Counted from the stretch's first letter, positions 50,916 to 60,063 are shown. The stretch is 64,000 nt of DNA from Galactobacter caseinivorans (GCF_003640665.1 NZ_QQXL01000001.1:62001-126000), one strand, 5' to 3'. Numbers and translations are program-made. The notes: generated by a model from the letters alone, not told the origin.

Positions 50916-52421
50916 GTGCACCAGAGAAGAACCCGAACCGGCCTGCGTGCCGGCATCGCGGCGGCGCTCGCGGCCTTTGTCCTCGTGATGACCGGAGGCG
51001 CGGCCCAGGCCGCCCAACCCGTCGTTGAGGCAGGCGCCCAGCCAGCCGCCGTCGTTCAGCCCCAAGCAGCCGAGGGTAAGACCTTTACTATCGGCACCGA
51101 TACGGCCTTTGCCCCCTTTGACTACGCGGATCCAAACTCCGGCGAAATCACGGGTATCGACATCGACATGATTCGAGCCGTCGCGGAGGCGGAGGGCTTC
51201 AAGGTCGAGATCAAGCCGATGGGCTTTCAGCCCGCGGTGACTGCGCTGGACTCCGGGCAAGTGGACGGCGTGATTGCCGGTATGTCCATTACGCCCGAGC
51301 GCAAAAAGACGTTCGACTTCTCCACGCCGTACTACAAGTCCGGCATCGCCATGGCCGTGGATCAGGATTCCGACATTGCCTCCTTTGAGGACATGAAGGG
51401 CAAAACAGCCATCGCCAAGAACGGTTCCGAGGGCCTGACAACGGGCGAGGAACTGGGCAAGAAGTACGGCTTCAAGATGTCCTCCATCGAGGGATCCCAG
51501 GCCCTGCATGACGCGGTGACGTCCGGTCAGTACGCAGCGGTCTTTGACGATCTCCCGGTCCTGCAATACGCCGCTGCGCAGGGCAAGGGCCTCAAGCTAG
51601 TGGGCGATCCCAAGCCCGCCGGTGACTACGGCTTTGCCGTGAAGAAGGGGAAGAACGCCGACCTGCTGGCCGGCTTCAACTCCGGCCTGGAGAAGATCAA
51701 GGCCAACGGGAAGTACCAGTCGATTCTGGATCAGTACCTGAAGAACCCGGAGACGGCCAGCTCCTCCAAGGGCACCATCGTTGACCTGGCCGTTTCCAGC
51801 TGGCCGGCACTGAGCAAGGGCCTGGTCAATACGCTGACCGTCACCCTGGCCGCCTTCGTCTTGGCGCTCGTCCTCGGCCTGGTCTTCGGGATGCTCAAGA
51901 TCACCAACTCCCGCGTCTTGCGGGGTATCGCCTCCGTGTACGTGGCGGTCTTCCGCGGCACGCCGCTGCTGGTGTGGGCCTTCTTCTTCTACTTCGGCCT
52001 CCCGCAGGTCACCGGCTGGCGGATCGATTCCTTCACCGCAGGCATGCTCGCGCTTGGCCTGAACGCCGGCGCGTACCTGACGGAAATCCTGCGTGGTTCC
52101 GTCCAGGCAGTGGATCCGGGCCAGCTTGAAGCGGCCCGATCCCTGGGCCTTGGCTGGGGCAAGTCCATGCAGCGCGTGGTCATCCCGCAGGCCATCAAGA
52201 TCGCCACGCCGTCCATCATCAATCAGTTCGTCATCACGCTGAAGGACTCCTCGCTGCTGCTGGCCATCACCTATGGCGAGTTGCTCTTTGAGGCCCAGCG
52301 ACTGGCGGGCGCCAACTACCGCATGACCGAGATGCTGATCATCGTGGGTGTCATCTACTTCGTGGTGATCACCCTGCTGACCTGGGTGGCCAACATCGTG
52401 GACAAGAAGGTGAACAAATGA
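50916..52421 (+). CDS. Amino-acid ABC transporter, fused substrate-binding and permease protein
   Basis: 501 residues from GTG 50916 (RBS AAGGAG); an upstream in-frame ATG at 50703 lies in repeat DNA and lacks an RBS. Domains: signal peptide ([20 protein letters not shown], cut near AQA), substrate-binding domain (about residues 50-275; [43 protein letters not shown]), then the permease with about four to five helices and the EAA loop [23 protein letters not shown]. This fusion is typical of polar amino-acid (Gln/Glu/Arg) importers. Overlaps the ATPase gene by four bases. Confidence 0.9.
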   Translation: MHQRRTRTGLRAGIAAALAAFVLVMTGGAAQAAQPVVEAGAQPAAVVQPQAAEGKTFTIGTDTAFAPFDYADPNSGEITGIDIDMIRAVAEAEGFKVEIKPMGFQPAVTALDSGQVDGVIAGMSITPERKKTFDFSTPYYKSGIAMAVDQDSDIASFEDMKGKTAIAKNGSEGLTTGEELGKKYGFKMSSIEGSQALHDAVTSGQYAAVFDDLPVLQYAAAQGKGLKLVGDPKPAGDYGFAVKKGKNADLLAGFNSGLEKIKANGKYQSILDQYLKNPETASSSKGTIVDLAVSSWPALSKGLVNTLTVTLAAFVLALVLGLVFGMLKITNSRVLRGIASVYVAVFRGTPLLVWAFFFYFGLPQVTGWRIDSFTAGMLALGLNAGAYLTEILRGSVQAVDPGQLEAARSLGLGWGKSMQRVVIPQAIKIATPSIINQFVITLKDSSLLLAITYGELLFEAQRLAGANYRMTEMLIIVGVIYFVVITLLTWVANIVDKKVNK

Positions 52422-53188
52422 GCGCTGAGACAGCGGCCGTGAAGGCCCAGACGCAGGGCAAGATGGCGATTCACGTCAAGGATCTGCGCAAGAGCTTTGG
52501 TTCCAATGAGGTCCTGAAGGGGATTGATTTGGACGTTGCCGAGGGTGAGGTGGTCTCGCTGATTGGCCCCTCCGGCTCCGGCAAGTCCACCATCCTGCGC
52601 TGCCTGAACCGCCTGGAGGAGCCCACGTCGGGAACCGTTGAGGTGGATGGTTTCCGCATCACGGATCCCAAGGTGGACATCAACCAGGTGCGCCGCCAGA
52701 TCGGCATGGTGTTCCAGCACTTCAACCTGTTCGCGAACATGACCGTGCTGCAGAACGTGATGCTGGCTCCCGTGGATACGGGCAAGAAGTCCAAGGCGGC
52801 GGCGCGCGAGCAGGCGCTGTCCCTGTTGGAGCGCGTGGGCCTGTCGGAGAAGGCCAATGCCCGCCCGGCGCAGCTCTCCGGCGGGCAGAAACAGCGCGTG
52901 GCGATTGCCCGCGCGCTGGCCATGGAGCCCAACATCATGCTCTTCGACGAGGCCACCTCGGCCTTGGATCCGGAGATGGTGGGCGAGGTGCTCCAGGTCA
53001 TCCGCGACCTGGCGCAGTCTGGCATGACGCTGGTGCTGGTCACCCACGAGATGGGCTTTGCCCGCGAGGTCTGCGACCGCGTGGTCTTCATGGCCGACGG
53101 CGTGGTGTGCGAGGAGGGCCCGCCGGAGACGCTTTTCGCGAATCCGCAGACCCCGCGCCTGCAGGATTTCCTCTCCAAGGTGCTCTAG
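52418..53188 (+). CDS. Amino-acid ABC transporter ATP-binding protein (GlnQ-like)
   Basis: 256 residues from ATG 52418. Walker [10 protein letters not shown]-loop MVFQHFNLF, signature [15 protein letters not shown], Walker [16 protein letters not shown] and H-loop LVTHEM. PAAT-family ATPase; energises the fused permease upstream. A long hairpin follows 25 bp downstream. Confidence 0.94.
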   Translation: MSAETAAVKAQTQGKMAIHVKDLRKSFGSNEVLKGIDLDVAEGEVVSLIGPSGSGKSTILRCLNRLEEPTSGTVEVDGFRITDPKVDINQVRRQIGMVFQHFNLFANMTVLQNVMLAPVDTGKKSKAAAREQALSLLERVGLSEKANARPAQLSGGQKQRVAIARALAMEPNIMLFDEATSALDPEMVGEVLQVIRDLAQSGMTLVLVTHEMGFAREVCDRVVFMADGVVCEEGPPETLFANPQTPRLQDFLSKVL

Positions 53189-53212
53189 CGCGCGGCGCGA
53201 GCAGTACCCGGT

Positions 53213-53265
53213 GCCCGACGGCGGTCGGTGACCTTCCCCAGGAAGGTTGCCGGCCGCCGTCGGGC
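53213..53265 (+). terminator. Terminator of the amino-acid transporter operon
   Basis: Compound hairpin: outer 16-bp arms with one G-T pair (53213-53228 and 53250-53265, left arm GCCCGACGGCGGTCGG) and inner 7-bp arms ACCTTCC/GGAAGGT around CCA. No T-tract. Confidence 0.78.
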
Positions 53266-53336
53266 GTTGTGGGGGCGCGTGGTGGGGACGCGTGGCGGGG
53301 TCCGGGTCGGGTCGCCGCGTCGGATCGTGGCCGAGT

Positions 53337-53400
53337 GAAGCGGGCTTATCGCTCGGAAGCGCTCTTGTGGGCCGCTTCTCGTCGATAGGCCTGCTTGGGC
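53337..53400 (+). repeat. Nested-hairpin repeat element, copy 3 (diverged)
   Basis: About 84% identical to copies 1 and 2 (10 differences over 63 positions). Outer arms AAGCGGGCTTATCG (53338-53351) and CGATAGGCCTGCTT (53383-53396) pair fully, with two wobbles; the 31-base interval between arms is the same as in copy 1. The inner hairpin is kept (GAAGCG/CGCTTC, 53356-53378). Part of the 397-bp gap 53189-53585, which also holds the transporter terminator and the paaA promoter and no gene. Confidence 0.68.
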
Positions 53401-53480
53401 GGGGGCGGGGACGGGAAGGGGGCGGGGGCGGCGGGGGCGTCGCCGCCCGCCACGAGACGCAGATCTCTTGCCGTTTCGGC

Positions 53481-53523
53481 TTGACCCTGCGACCCTCGTC
53501 ACATAACCTGAACGAACGGTCAG
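53481..53523 (+). promoter_or_regulatory. Promoter and PaaR-type operator of paaABCDE
   Basis: -35 TTGACC (53481-53486), 17-bp spacer, -10 TAACCT (53504-53509), overlapped by the operator CTGAACGAACGGTCAG (53508-53523; reverse complement CTGACCGTTCGTTCAG). Binding would occlude the -10 and start site. Leader to the ATG of paaA is about 60 bases. Confidence 0.75.
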
Positions 53524-53585
53524 TAATTCATTTGGGGGACCGCATGCCCTCGACCCGCCACAGGCCAGCACAGGAGGATCCAGTC

Positions 53586-54560
53586 ATGAGCAGCACCGCC
53601 ATTGACCCCCGCGCCACAGCAGATGACGAGGGCCGCGCCGCCTTCGACGCGATCATTGCAGCGGACGGCCGCATCGAGCCCCGCGACTGGATGCCGGATG
53701 ACTACCGCAAGACCCTGATCCGCCAGGTCAGCCAGCACGCGCACTCCGAGATCATCGGGATGCAGCCGGAGGCCAACTGGATCTCCCGCGCCCCGAGCCT
53801 GAAGCGCAAGGCCATCCTCATGGCCAAGGTTCAGGACGAGGCCGGCCACGGGCTCTACCTGTACTCGGCCGCGGAGACGCTTGGCGCCAGCCGCGACTCC
53901 ATGGTGGAGGCCCTGATTGAGGGCAAGGCCAAGTATTCCTCGATCTTCAATTACCCCACCAAGCAGTGGGCAGACGTCGGTGCCATTGGCTGGCTTGTGG
54001 ATGGTGCCGCGATCATGAACCAGGTGCCGCTATGCCGCGCCTCCTACGCCCCGTACGGCCGCGCCATGGTGCGTGTGTGCAAGGAAGAGAGCTTCCACCA
54101 GCGCCAAGGCTTCGAGATTCTTCTCAGCCTGGCCAACGGCACGCCCGCGCAGAAGGCCATGGCGCAGGAGGCCGTGGATCGCTTCTATGCGCCGGCCCTC
54201 ATGATGTTTGGCCCGCCGGATGATGCCTCTCCCAACTCGACGCAGTCCATGGAATGGCACATCAAGCGCTTCTCCAATGATGATCTGCGCCAGCGCTTTG
54301 TGGGCATGATCGCCGAGCAGGTCAAGGTGCTTGGCCTGACCCTCCCGGACCCCGAGCTGCGCTTTGACGAGGACAGCAAGAAGTGGATCCACAAGGAGCT
54401 GGACTGGGTGGAGTTCATGGACGTCATCAAGGGCAACGGCCCGTGCAACGCCCAGCGTCTTGAGCGTCGCCGCGAGGCACACGAGGACGGCGCCTGGGTC
54501 CGCGAGGCCGCAGCAGCCTACGCCGCAAAGCAGAGCAAGAAGATGCAGGAGATCGCCTGA
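53586..54560 (+). CDS. paaA: 1,2-Phenylacetyl-CoA epoxidase, catalytic subunit PaaA
   Basis: 324 residues from ATG 53586 (RBS GGAGGA). Ferritin-like di-iron protein: first Glu/His pair in [17 protein letters not shown], second in [16 protein letters not shown], and [18 protein letters not shown]. Inserts oxygen across the aromatic ring of phenylacetyl-CoA. First gene of a tightly packed operon (paaA to paaE all overlapping), preceded by its own PaaR-type operator. Confidence 0.96.
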   Translation: MSSTAIDPRATADDEGRAAFDAIIAADGRIEPRDWMPDDYRKTLIRQVSQHAHSEIIGMQPEANWISRAPSLKRKAILMAKVQDEAGHGLYLYSAAETLGASRDSMVEALIEGKAKYSSIFNYPTKQWADVGAIGWLVDGAAIMNQVPLCRASYAPYGRAMVRVCKEESFHQRQGFEILLSLANGTPAQKAMAQEAVDRFYAPALMMFGPPDDASPNSTQSMEWHIKRFSNDDLRQRFVGMIAEQVKVLGLTLPDPELRFDEDSKKWIHKELDWVEFMDVIKGNGPCNAQRLERRREAHEDGAWVREAAAAYAAKQSKKMQEIA

Positions 54561-54907
54561 TGAGCACGCCCGCCACCGGAAACAACACGGGTCAGACCAA
54601 CGCCACCGGCGCGGTCACCGAGGATAAGCACTCGTGGCCCCTGTGGGAGGTCTTTGTGCGTAGCTCCCGCGGCCTCTCCCACGTGCACGCCGGTTCGTTG
54701 CACGCGCCGGATGCCGAGATGGCCGTGCGCAACGCCCGCGATCTCTACACGCGCCGCAACGAGGGCGTGTCCCTGTGGGTGGTTCGCAGCGACGACATCA
54801 TCGCCAGCGACCCGCAGGATAAGTCCTCCTACTTCGAGTCCCCCAAGGGCAAGGACTACCGCCACGCCACGTATTACACCGCCTCGGAAGGGGTGAAGCA
54901 CCTGTGA
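54560..54907 (+). CDS. paaB: 1,2-Phenylacetyl-CoA epoxidase subunit PaaB
   Basis: 115 residues, ATG overlapping the paaA stop by one base. Core EDKHSWPLWEVFVRSSRGLSHVHAGSLHAPDAEMAVRNARDLYTRR is characteristic. PaaB is the small bridging subunit of the PaaABCE complex. The first 20 residues are a variable Asn/Thr/Gly extension. Confidence 0.95.
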   Translation: MSTPATGNNTGQTNATGAVTEDKHSWPLWEVFVRSSRGLSHVHAGSLHAPDAEMAVRNARDLYTRRNEGVSLWVVRSDDIIASDPQDKSSYFESPKGKDYRHATYYTASEGVKHL

Positions 54908-55779
54908 GTCACTCGCACGAGCAGGAGATTGAAGACGAGTTCGCAGGCGTCGGTGACACCATTGCCTCCGCCACTCGCGTGACCCCGGGCCACGCGCTGC
55001 GCCCAGAGGACATTGCCCTGCAGGACGCCCCTCCCGCGGAGGACAACGCGGAGTACGCCCTGTGGCTCGGGGATGACTCCCTGATCCTGGCCCAGCGCCT
55101 GTCCTGGTGGATCTCACGCGCGCCGGAGATGGAAGAGGACGTTGCCCTGGGCAACATTGCCCTTGACCTGCTTGGCCACGCCCGCTCCTTCCTGACCTAC
55201 GCCTCCAAGCAGTGGGGCAAGACCGAGGACGAGCTGGCGTACTGGCGCGAGGAGGAGGAGTTTCGCAACCTGCGCCTCACCGAGCAGCCCAACGGCGGCT
55301 TTGGCGAGACCATTGCGCGCCAGCTCTACTTTGCCGTGTACCAGGAGCTGCTCTACACGCGCTTGGTTCAGAGCACGGACTCCACCATCGCCGCGATCAG
55401 CGCCAAGGCCCTGAAAGAGGTGGCGTACCACGTGGATCACGCCACCCAGTGGTGCCTGCGCCTTGGCATGGGCACGGACGAGTCCGCGCGCCGGTTGCAG
55501 CACGCGCTGAACCTCATGTGGCCGTACGTGGGGGAGCTGTTCCAGGACGAGCCGCTCAATGAGCGCATCGCCGCCGCGGGGATTGGCCCGTTGCCCTCCT
55601 CGCTGCGCGAGGAATGGGACCAGCGCGTCAGCGCCGTCATCGAGGAGTCTGAGCTGCAGGTTCCCCAGGCCAAGGCCGCCATGGCGCACAGCCGCGCTGG
55701 CGATCACTCCGAGCACCTGGGCTACTTGCTCGCCGAGATGCAGGTGTTGGCCCGCAAGCACCCGGGAGCCTCCTGGTGA
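54904..55779 (+). CDS. paaC: 1,2-Phenylacetyl-CoA epoxidase structural subunit PaaC
   Basis: 291 residues from GTG 54904, overlapping paaB by four bases. Helical ferritin-like fold: YALWLGDDSLILAQRLSWWISRAPEMEEDVALGNIALDLLGHAR, and AYHVDHATQWCLRLGMGTDESARRLQHALNLMWPY. It is the non-catalytic partner that forms a heterodimer with PaaA. The first 35 residues are an acidic extension beyond the usual core. Confidence 0.95.
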   Translation: MSHSHEQEIEDEFAGVGDTIASATRVTPGHALRPEDIALQDAPPAEDNAEYALWLGDDSLILAQRLSWWISRAPEMEEDVALGNIALDLLGHARSFLTYASKQWGKTEDELAYWREEEEFRNLRLTEQPNGGFGETIARQLYFAVYQELLYTRLVQSTDSTIAAISAKALKEVAYHVDHATQWCLRLGMGTDESARRLQHALNLMWPYVGELFQDEPLNERIAAAGIGPLPSSLREEWDQRVSAVIEESELQVPQAKAAMAHSRAGDHSEHLGYLLAEMQVLARKHPGASW

Positions 55780-56264
55780 GCAAGACCGCCCAGCTCCAGC
55801 AGCTCTGGGACATCGCCGCTACGGTGCATGACCCGGAGATCCCGGTCCTCACCATCGAGGACCTGGGGATCCTGCGTGACATCCGCCTGGAGGAGGGTGA
55901 GGCCGTCGTGACCATCACCCCCACCTACTCTGGCTGCCCTGCCATGGACACGATCGCAGCTGATTTGCGGCTGGCGTTCATGGACGCAGGGTTTGACGGC
56001 GCACGGGTGGAACTGACCCTGGCTCCGGCATGGACCACCGATTGGATGAGCGAGGCCGGCAAGGCCAAGCTCAACGAGTACGGCATTGCCCCGCCAGTGG
56101 GACGTCAGGAGGGCTCGCGCCTGCGCCTGACCCTGTCCGTGAAGTGCCCGCGCTGCAACAGCCTGGACACCCGCGAGCTGGCCCACTTCGGCTCCACCTC
56201 GTGCAAGGCACTGTTCCAGTGCAATCAGTGCCAGGAACCCTTCGACTACTTCAAGGTGCTCTAA
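55776..56264 (+). CDS. paaD: Phenylacetate degradation protein PaaD
   Basis: 162 residues from GTG 55776. MIP18/DUF59-type N-terminal domain (VHDPEIPVLTIEDLGILRDI, ITPTYSGCPAMDTIAADL) and a C-terminal zinc-ribbon-like segment with two Cys pairs (KCPRCNSLDTRELAHFG, ALFQCNQCQEPFDYFKVL). PaaD is thought to assist Fe-S insertion or maturation of the epoxidase reductase. Stop overlaps the paaE start by one base. Confidence 0.94.
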   Translation: MSKTAQLQQLWDIAATVHDPEIPVLTIEDLGILRDIRLEEGEAVVTITPTYSGCPAMDTIAADLRLAFMDAGFDGARVELTLAPAWTTDWMSEAGKAKLNEYGIAPPVGRQEGSRLRLTLSVKCPRCNSLDTRELAHFGSTSCKALFQCNQCQEPFDYFKVL

Positions 56265-57406
56265 TGACCTCCACCGACACCGCCGCTCCGGCCCGTCGCC
56301 GCGCCCGTTTCCACACCCTTCCGGTCTCAGAGGTTCGCCGCCTCACCGCCAACGCCGTGGAGGTGACCTTCTCCATCCCGGAGGAGATCGCGGACGAGTT
56401 TGACTACGCCGCCGGGCAGTACGTTGCCCTGCGCGCCATGGTCCCCTCATATGACGGCACCCCGGTGGAGTTGCGCCGCAGCTACTCCATCTCCGCCGCT
56501 CCCAACCGCGGCTCCATCACCGTGGGCGTCAAGAAGGACTCCGGCGGCCTGTTCTCCACGTGGGTGAACGAGTCGCTGAAGGTTGGCGACACCATGGACG
56601 TCATGAACCCGCAGGGCACGTTCGTGTCCAAGGCAGAGGTCATGCGCCCGGGCTCCGGCCAGCACCTCGTGGCCATCGCCGCCGGATCAGGCATCACGCC
56701 CGTCATGTCCATTGCCCGCAGCGTCCTGGAGAATGACCCGCAGGCCAGCGTGGACCTGGTCTACGCCAACCGCTCCAGCTCCGATGTGATGTACGTCGAG
56801 GAGCTCGCCGATCTCAAGGATCAGTACAGCACCCGCCTGGCCGTGCACCACGTCCTTTCCCGTGAGCAGCGCATTGCGCCGTTGCTGACCGGGCGTCTTG
56901 ACCAGGAAAAGCTGAGCCGGCTGCTGGAGTTTGTGCTGCGCACGGAGACCACCGACGAGTGGTTCCTTTGCGGCCCCATGGACCTGGTCCAGATGGTGCG
57001 CGACGAGTTGGCGGCCAAGCAGGTTCCCAGCGAGCGCGTGCGCTTTGAGCTCTTCACCACCGGAGAGGTGGGAGATCCCAGCGGCCAGCACGGCAAGCCG
57101 GTGGTCATTGAGGATGACGCAGAGACCGTGGACATCGAGTTCACCCTGGACGGGCTGCGCGGCTCGGTGGCCTCCCCGGTGGAGGCCAAGGAGACCATCC
57201 TGAACGCTGCCCTGCGCTCGCGCCCGGACGTCCCCTTTGCCTGCGCTGGCGGCGTCTGTGGCACCTGCCGCGCCAAGCTGGTGGAGGGCACCGTCACCAT
57301 GGAAGAGAACTACGCGCTGGAGCCGGAGGAACTGGAGGCCGGGTACGTCCTCACCTGCCAGTCCCACCCCACCAGCGAGCGCGTGGTTGTCGACTACGAC
57401 GCTTAA
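56264..57406 (+). CDS. paaE: 1,2-Phenylacetyl-CoA epoxidase reductase PaaE
   Basis: 380 residues from ATG 56264. FAD-binding domain (VELRRSYSISAAP, GGLFSTWVNESLKVGD), NAD(P)H-binding domain (AAGSGITPVMSIARSVL, FLCGPMDLVQMV) and C-terminal plant-type [2Fe-2S] ferredoxin with CAGGVCGTC and the fourth Cys in VLTCQSHP. It passes NADPH electrons to the PaaA di-iron centre. Confidence 0.95.
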   Translation: MTSTDTAAPARRRARFHTLPVSEVRRLTANAVEVTFSIPEEIADEFDYAAGQYVALRAMVPSYDGTPVELRRSYSISAAPNRGSITVGVKKDSGGLFSTWVNESLKVGDTMDVMNPQGTFVSKAEVMRPGSGQHLVAIAAGSGITPVMSIARSVLENDPQASVDLVYANRSSSDVMYVEELADLKDQYSTRLAVHHVLSREQRIAPLLTGRLDQEKLSRLLEFVLRTETTDEWFLCGPMDLVQMVRDELAAKQVPSERVRFELFTTGEVGDPSGQHGKPVVIEDDAETVDIEFTLDGLRGSVASPVEAKETILNAALRSRPDVPFACAGGVCGTCRAKLVEGTVTMEENYALEPEELEAGYVLTCQSHPTSERVVVDYDA

Positions 57407-57471
57407 CCCGCGCCACAGCACGTCCCCTGCAGACTCTGTACCCTCTGTAGCCCCGCCGAAGGAGCCTCACC

Positions 57472-58248
57472 GTGATCACTACCGAGCAGGACGGGGCGGT
57501 CCTGGAGATTGTCCTCAACGCGCCGAGCAAGCTCAACTCCATGGACGAGGAGGGCCTGCGAGAGCTCGCGGCCGCACTCGAGGCCGCGCGACCCGCCGCG
57601 GCGTCCGGGCAGATCCGCGCCCTGATTCTGCGCGGGGAGGGCAAGGCCTTCTGCGCTGGCCGGGACATTGCCAACGTTGACCCCGCGACGGACGACGTGC
57701 CCGGGTACCTTGACGGTCTCACCGCGCCGGTCATGGCCGCGTTGCACGGCTTCCCGGCGCCGACCTTTGCGGCCGTTCAGGGCGCGTGCCTTGGCGTCGG
57801 CTTGGGCCTGGCCATGGCCTGCGACGTGGTCTATGTGGGGGAGCGGGCCAAGATCGGCTCGCCCTTTGCCAACTTGGGTGCCGCTCTGGATTCCGGCGGC
57901 CACTGGCTGCTCACGCAGCGCCTTGGCACGCACCGCGCGCTGGATCTGATCTACACCGGCGAGCTGATGAGCGGCACGGAGGCGGTGGCCTTGGGGCTGT
58001 TTAGCCGCACAGTGCCCGACGACGAGTTGCTGGCTTTCACGCGCGAGCGCGCCTCCCGCGTGGCGGACGGCGCGACGGGCGCCCTGCTGGCTTCCAGGGA
58101 TCTGGTCTTCCAGGTGCGCGATGGCCTGGGCTTTGACGAGACCCAGGCGGCCGAGTCGCGGTTGCAGGAGTCGCTGCGCAGCACCGAGCACTACGTGGAG
58201 GGCTTCGCATCCTTCCGTGAAAAGCGTCGCCCGGTCTTTAAGCACTGA
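57472..58248 (+). CDS. paaG: 1,2-Epoxyphenylacetyl-CoA isomerase PaaG
   Basis: 258 residues from GTG 57472, 65 bp after paaE. Crotonase fold: EIVLNAPSKLNSMDEEGLREL, FCAGRDIANVDP, VQGACLGVGLGLAMACDVVYV, and FANLGAALDSGGHWLLTQRLG, with the Asp used in isomerisation (ALDSGG), a pattern of PaaG-type enzymes. It converts the ring epoxide to oxepin-CoA. A weak 7-bp hairpin (58256-58274) follows; the convergent kinase gene ends 65 bp away. Confidence 0.88.
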   Translation: MITTEQDGAVLEIVLNAPSKLNSMDEEGLRELAAALEAARPAAASGQIRALILRGEGKAFCAGRDIANVDPATDDVPGYLDGLTAPVMAALHGFPAPTFAAVQGACLGVGLGLAMACDVVYVGERAKIGSPFANLGAALDSGGHWLLTQRLGTHRALDLIYTGELMSGTEAVALGLFSRTVPDDELLAFTRERASRVADGATGALLASRDLVFQVRDGLGFDETQAAESRLQESLRSTEHYVEGFASFREKRRPVFKH

Positions 58249-58313
58249 CCCGAGGCGCGCTGCGGGTCAGCGCGGACGCACTCGGCCGCCGTTCCTCCCT
58301 GCGGCCTCCGCCC

Positions 58314-59036
58314 TCACCAACGATCGGTGAGCCGGAAGACGTGGGTGGCCCGGTGGGCCGTCGCGTTGATCATCTCGGCATTGTGCTGATCGCTTCCAAG
58401 CGAGCGCTGGCGCGCCTCCTCGGCGGAGCGCCCAAAGCGCTCGTGGCGGGCGGTGAGCTGGGAGACGCGCTCGTCCTCATCCGGTGCAAGGAACCACAAC
58501 TCGGCGCACACCTGGCTCGCTACGTTCCACGGGGCGTCGTCCAGCAGCAGGTAATTGCCCTCCGTGACTACCAGCGGGGTGGTGGCCTGCACGGGGACCG
58601 CGGAGCCGATGGAACTATCCAGGGCCCGGTCAAACTCGGGGGCGTAGATGATCCCGTCCAGGCCGGCCGCCGCGGACTCAGGCTGCTGGGCAAGCCGCTG
58701 CAGCAGGTGGACGTAACCATGGGCGTCGAACGTGTTTTGTGCGCCCTTGGAGGCGCGCAGCCCCAGGGAGTCCAGGACCGTGTTGGAGAGGTGAAAGCCG
58801 TCCATCGGGACAAAGACCGCGAGGACCGGGCCCAACCGCTTCACGAGCGCTTCTGCGAGGGTGGACTTTCCCGCGCCCGGCGCGCCGGCGATGCCCAAGA
58901 TGGTGCGCCGGCCTGACAGGGCCAGCTGCAGTGCCCGGTCCACGAGCTGATCCAGCGTGACGGGCACCGCGACACGCGCCGGCGCGGCCAGGGGCGGCGC
59001 CTCAACTCCCGGGGCGGGCTGCGTGTTTTCTTTCAT
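58314..59036 (-). CDS. P-loop kinase of the FrcK/nucleoside-kinase-like family
   Basis: 240 residues from ATG 59036. Walker A GIAGAPGAGKSTLAEAL, then FVPMDGFHLSNTVLDSLGLRASKGAQNTFDA (the substrate Asp/His region seen in uridine- and pantothenate-kinase-like enzymes) and VVTEGNYLLLDDAPW. FrcK of Sinorhizobium meliloti, encoded with frcBCA, is the closest familiar case and its substrate is not firmly known. Here the gene follows the ABC genes after a 188-bp gap with a hairpin, so it may be made at lower level or from its own promoter. Confidence 0.82.
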   Translation of the reverse strand: MKENTQPAPGVEAPPLAAPARVAVPVTLDQLVDRALQLALSGRRTILGIAGAPGAGKSTLAEALVKRLGPVLAVFVPMDGFHLSNTVLDSLGLRASKGAQNTFDAHGYVHLLQRLAQQPESAAAGLDGIIYAPEFDRALDSSIGSAVPVQATTPLVVTEGNYLLLDDAPWNVASQVCAELWFLAPDEDERVSQLTARHERFGRSAEEARQRSLGSDQHNAEMINATAHRATHVFRLTDRW

Positions 59037-59151
59037 GTGCGTTCTCCTGGGGGTGGTGGAAGCGCCGTGCCGTGGTGGTGCCGGGTGTGCTGACTGAGGC
59101 GGAGTGTGCTGGTGGTGCGGGTCCTGCTGAGAGGACGCCCGAGCGGAGCAG

Positions 59152-59187
59152 TGGGCGCCACGCTGACCGTGGCCAGCGTGGCGCCCA
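59152..59187 (-). terminator. Strong hairpin between the sugar ABC ATPase and the kinase gene
   Basis: Perfect 14-bp arms (TGGGCGCCACGCTG at 59152-59165 and 59174-59187), eight-base loop. It follows the ATPase stop by 37 bp in the transcription direction and precedes the kinase start by 115 bp. It is a terminator or partial attenuator. Confidence 0.65.
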
Positions 59188-59224
59188 AGGGACCCCGCTC
59201 TAGGGAGGCTGCGAGTACGGCGAC

Positions 59225-60052
59225 CTAGCGGCCGCCCGCCGCCTCCACCTCGGTGGGCTCTTCGGCGCCGGTCATCAGCGCCACCACCTCACCCATGGTG
59301 CGTTCCTTCGGGTCCACCACCGCCGCGCGCCGCCCAAGGCGGTGCACGTGGATGCGGTCCGCCACGTCAAAGACGTTGGGCATGTCGTGGCTGATGAGCA
59401 CCACGGGAATGCCGCGGTCGCGGATGTTCCTGATGAGCTCAATGACCATGCCGGACTCGCGCACACCCAGGGCGGCGGTGGGCTCATCCAGGATGATCAC
59501 ACCCTTGCCGAAGGCTGCCGCACGGGACACGGCCACACCCTGGCGCTGGCCGCCAGAGAGGGTCTCCACGGCCTGATTCACGGACTTGATGCCGATCTTC
59601 AGTTCCGAGAGGTGCCTGGCGGCCTCGGCGCGCATCGCAGGCATGTCCAGGCGCCTAAACACCTTGCCCATGATGCCCGGGCGGCGCAGCTCCCGCCCCA
59701 GGAACAGGTTGGAGGCAATGTCCAGGGCTGGCACCACGGCCAGGTCCTGGTACACGGTCTCGATGCCGTGCGCCTTGGCGTCTCCGGTGGAGCGGAAGTG
59801 CACGTCCTTGCCGTTCATCATGATCTTTCCCTCGTCGGGGATCACGGCCCCCGCGAGGGTCTTGATGAGCGTTGACTTTCCCGCACCGTTGTCGCCAATC
59901 ACGGCGAGGACCTCGCCCTGGCGCAGGTCAAAGTCTGCGCCGTTGATGGCGACCACGCCGCCGTAGCGCTTGATCAGGCCTCGGGCCTGGAGCGCCATGA
60001 CGTGGGGCTCGCTGGTGGCTTCAGCCGTTGAGGATGGCTTCGTCATATCCAT
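59225..60052 (-). CDS. Sugar ABC transporter ATP-binding protein (FrcA-like)
   Basis: 275 residues from ATG 60052; a single ABC domain, as in FrcA, and not the tandem domains of RbsA/XylG. Walker [16 protein letters not shown], signature TLSGGQRQGVAVSRAAAF, Walker B VIILDEPTAALGVRE and H-loop VLISHDM. Energises the permease encoded 12 bp upstream. The signature has Q-G-V-A-V in place of Q-R-V-A-I, common in this subgroup. Confidence 0.9.
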   Translation of the reverse strand: MDMTKPSSTAEATSEPHVMALQARGLIKRYGGVVAINGADFDLRQGEVLAVIGDNGAGKSTLIKTLAGAVIPDEGKIMMNGKDVHFRSTGDAKAHGIETVYQDLAVVPALDIASNLFLGRELRRPGIMGKVFRRLDMPAMRAEAARHLSELKIGIKSVNQAVETLSGGQRQGVAVSRAAAFGKGVIILDEPTAALGVRESGMVIELIRNIRDRGIPVVLISHDMPNVFDVADRIHVHRLGRRAAVVDPKERTMGEVVALMTGAEEPTEVEAAGGR

Positions 60053-60063
60053 GATGGCTTCTC

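Noticed and set aside
58316-58333. Sequence resembling a fifth PaaR operator (CACCAACGATCGGTGAGC)
   Set aside because: Matches only about 12 of 16 positions and lies at the 3' end of the kinase coding region, away from any promoter; probably chance in GC-rich DNA.
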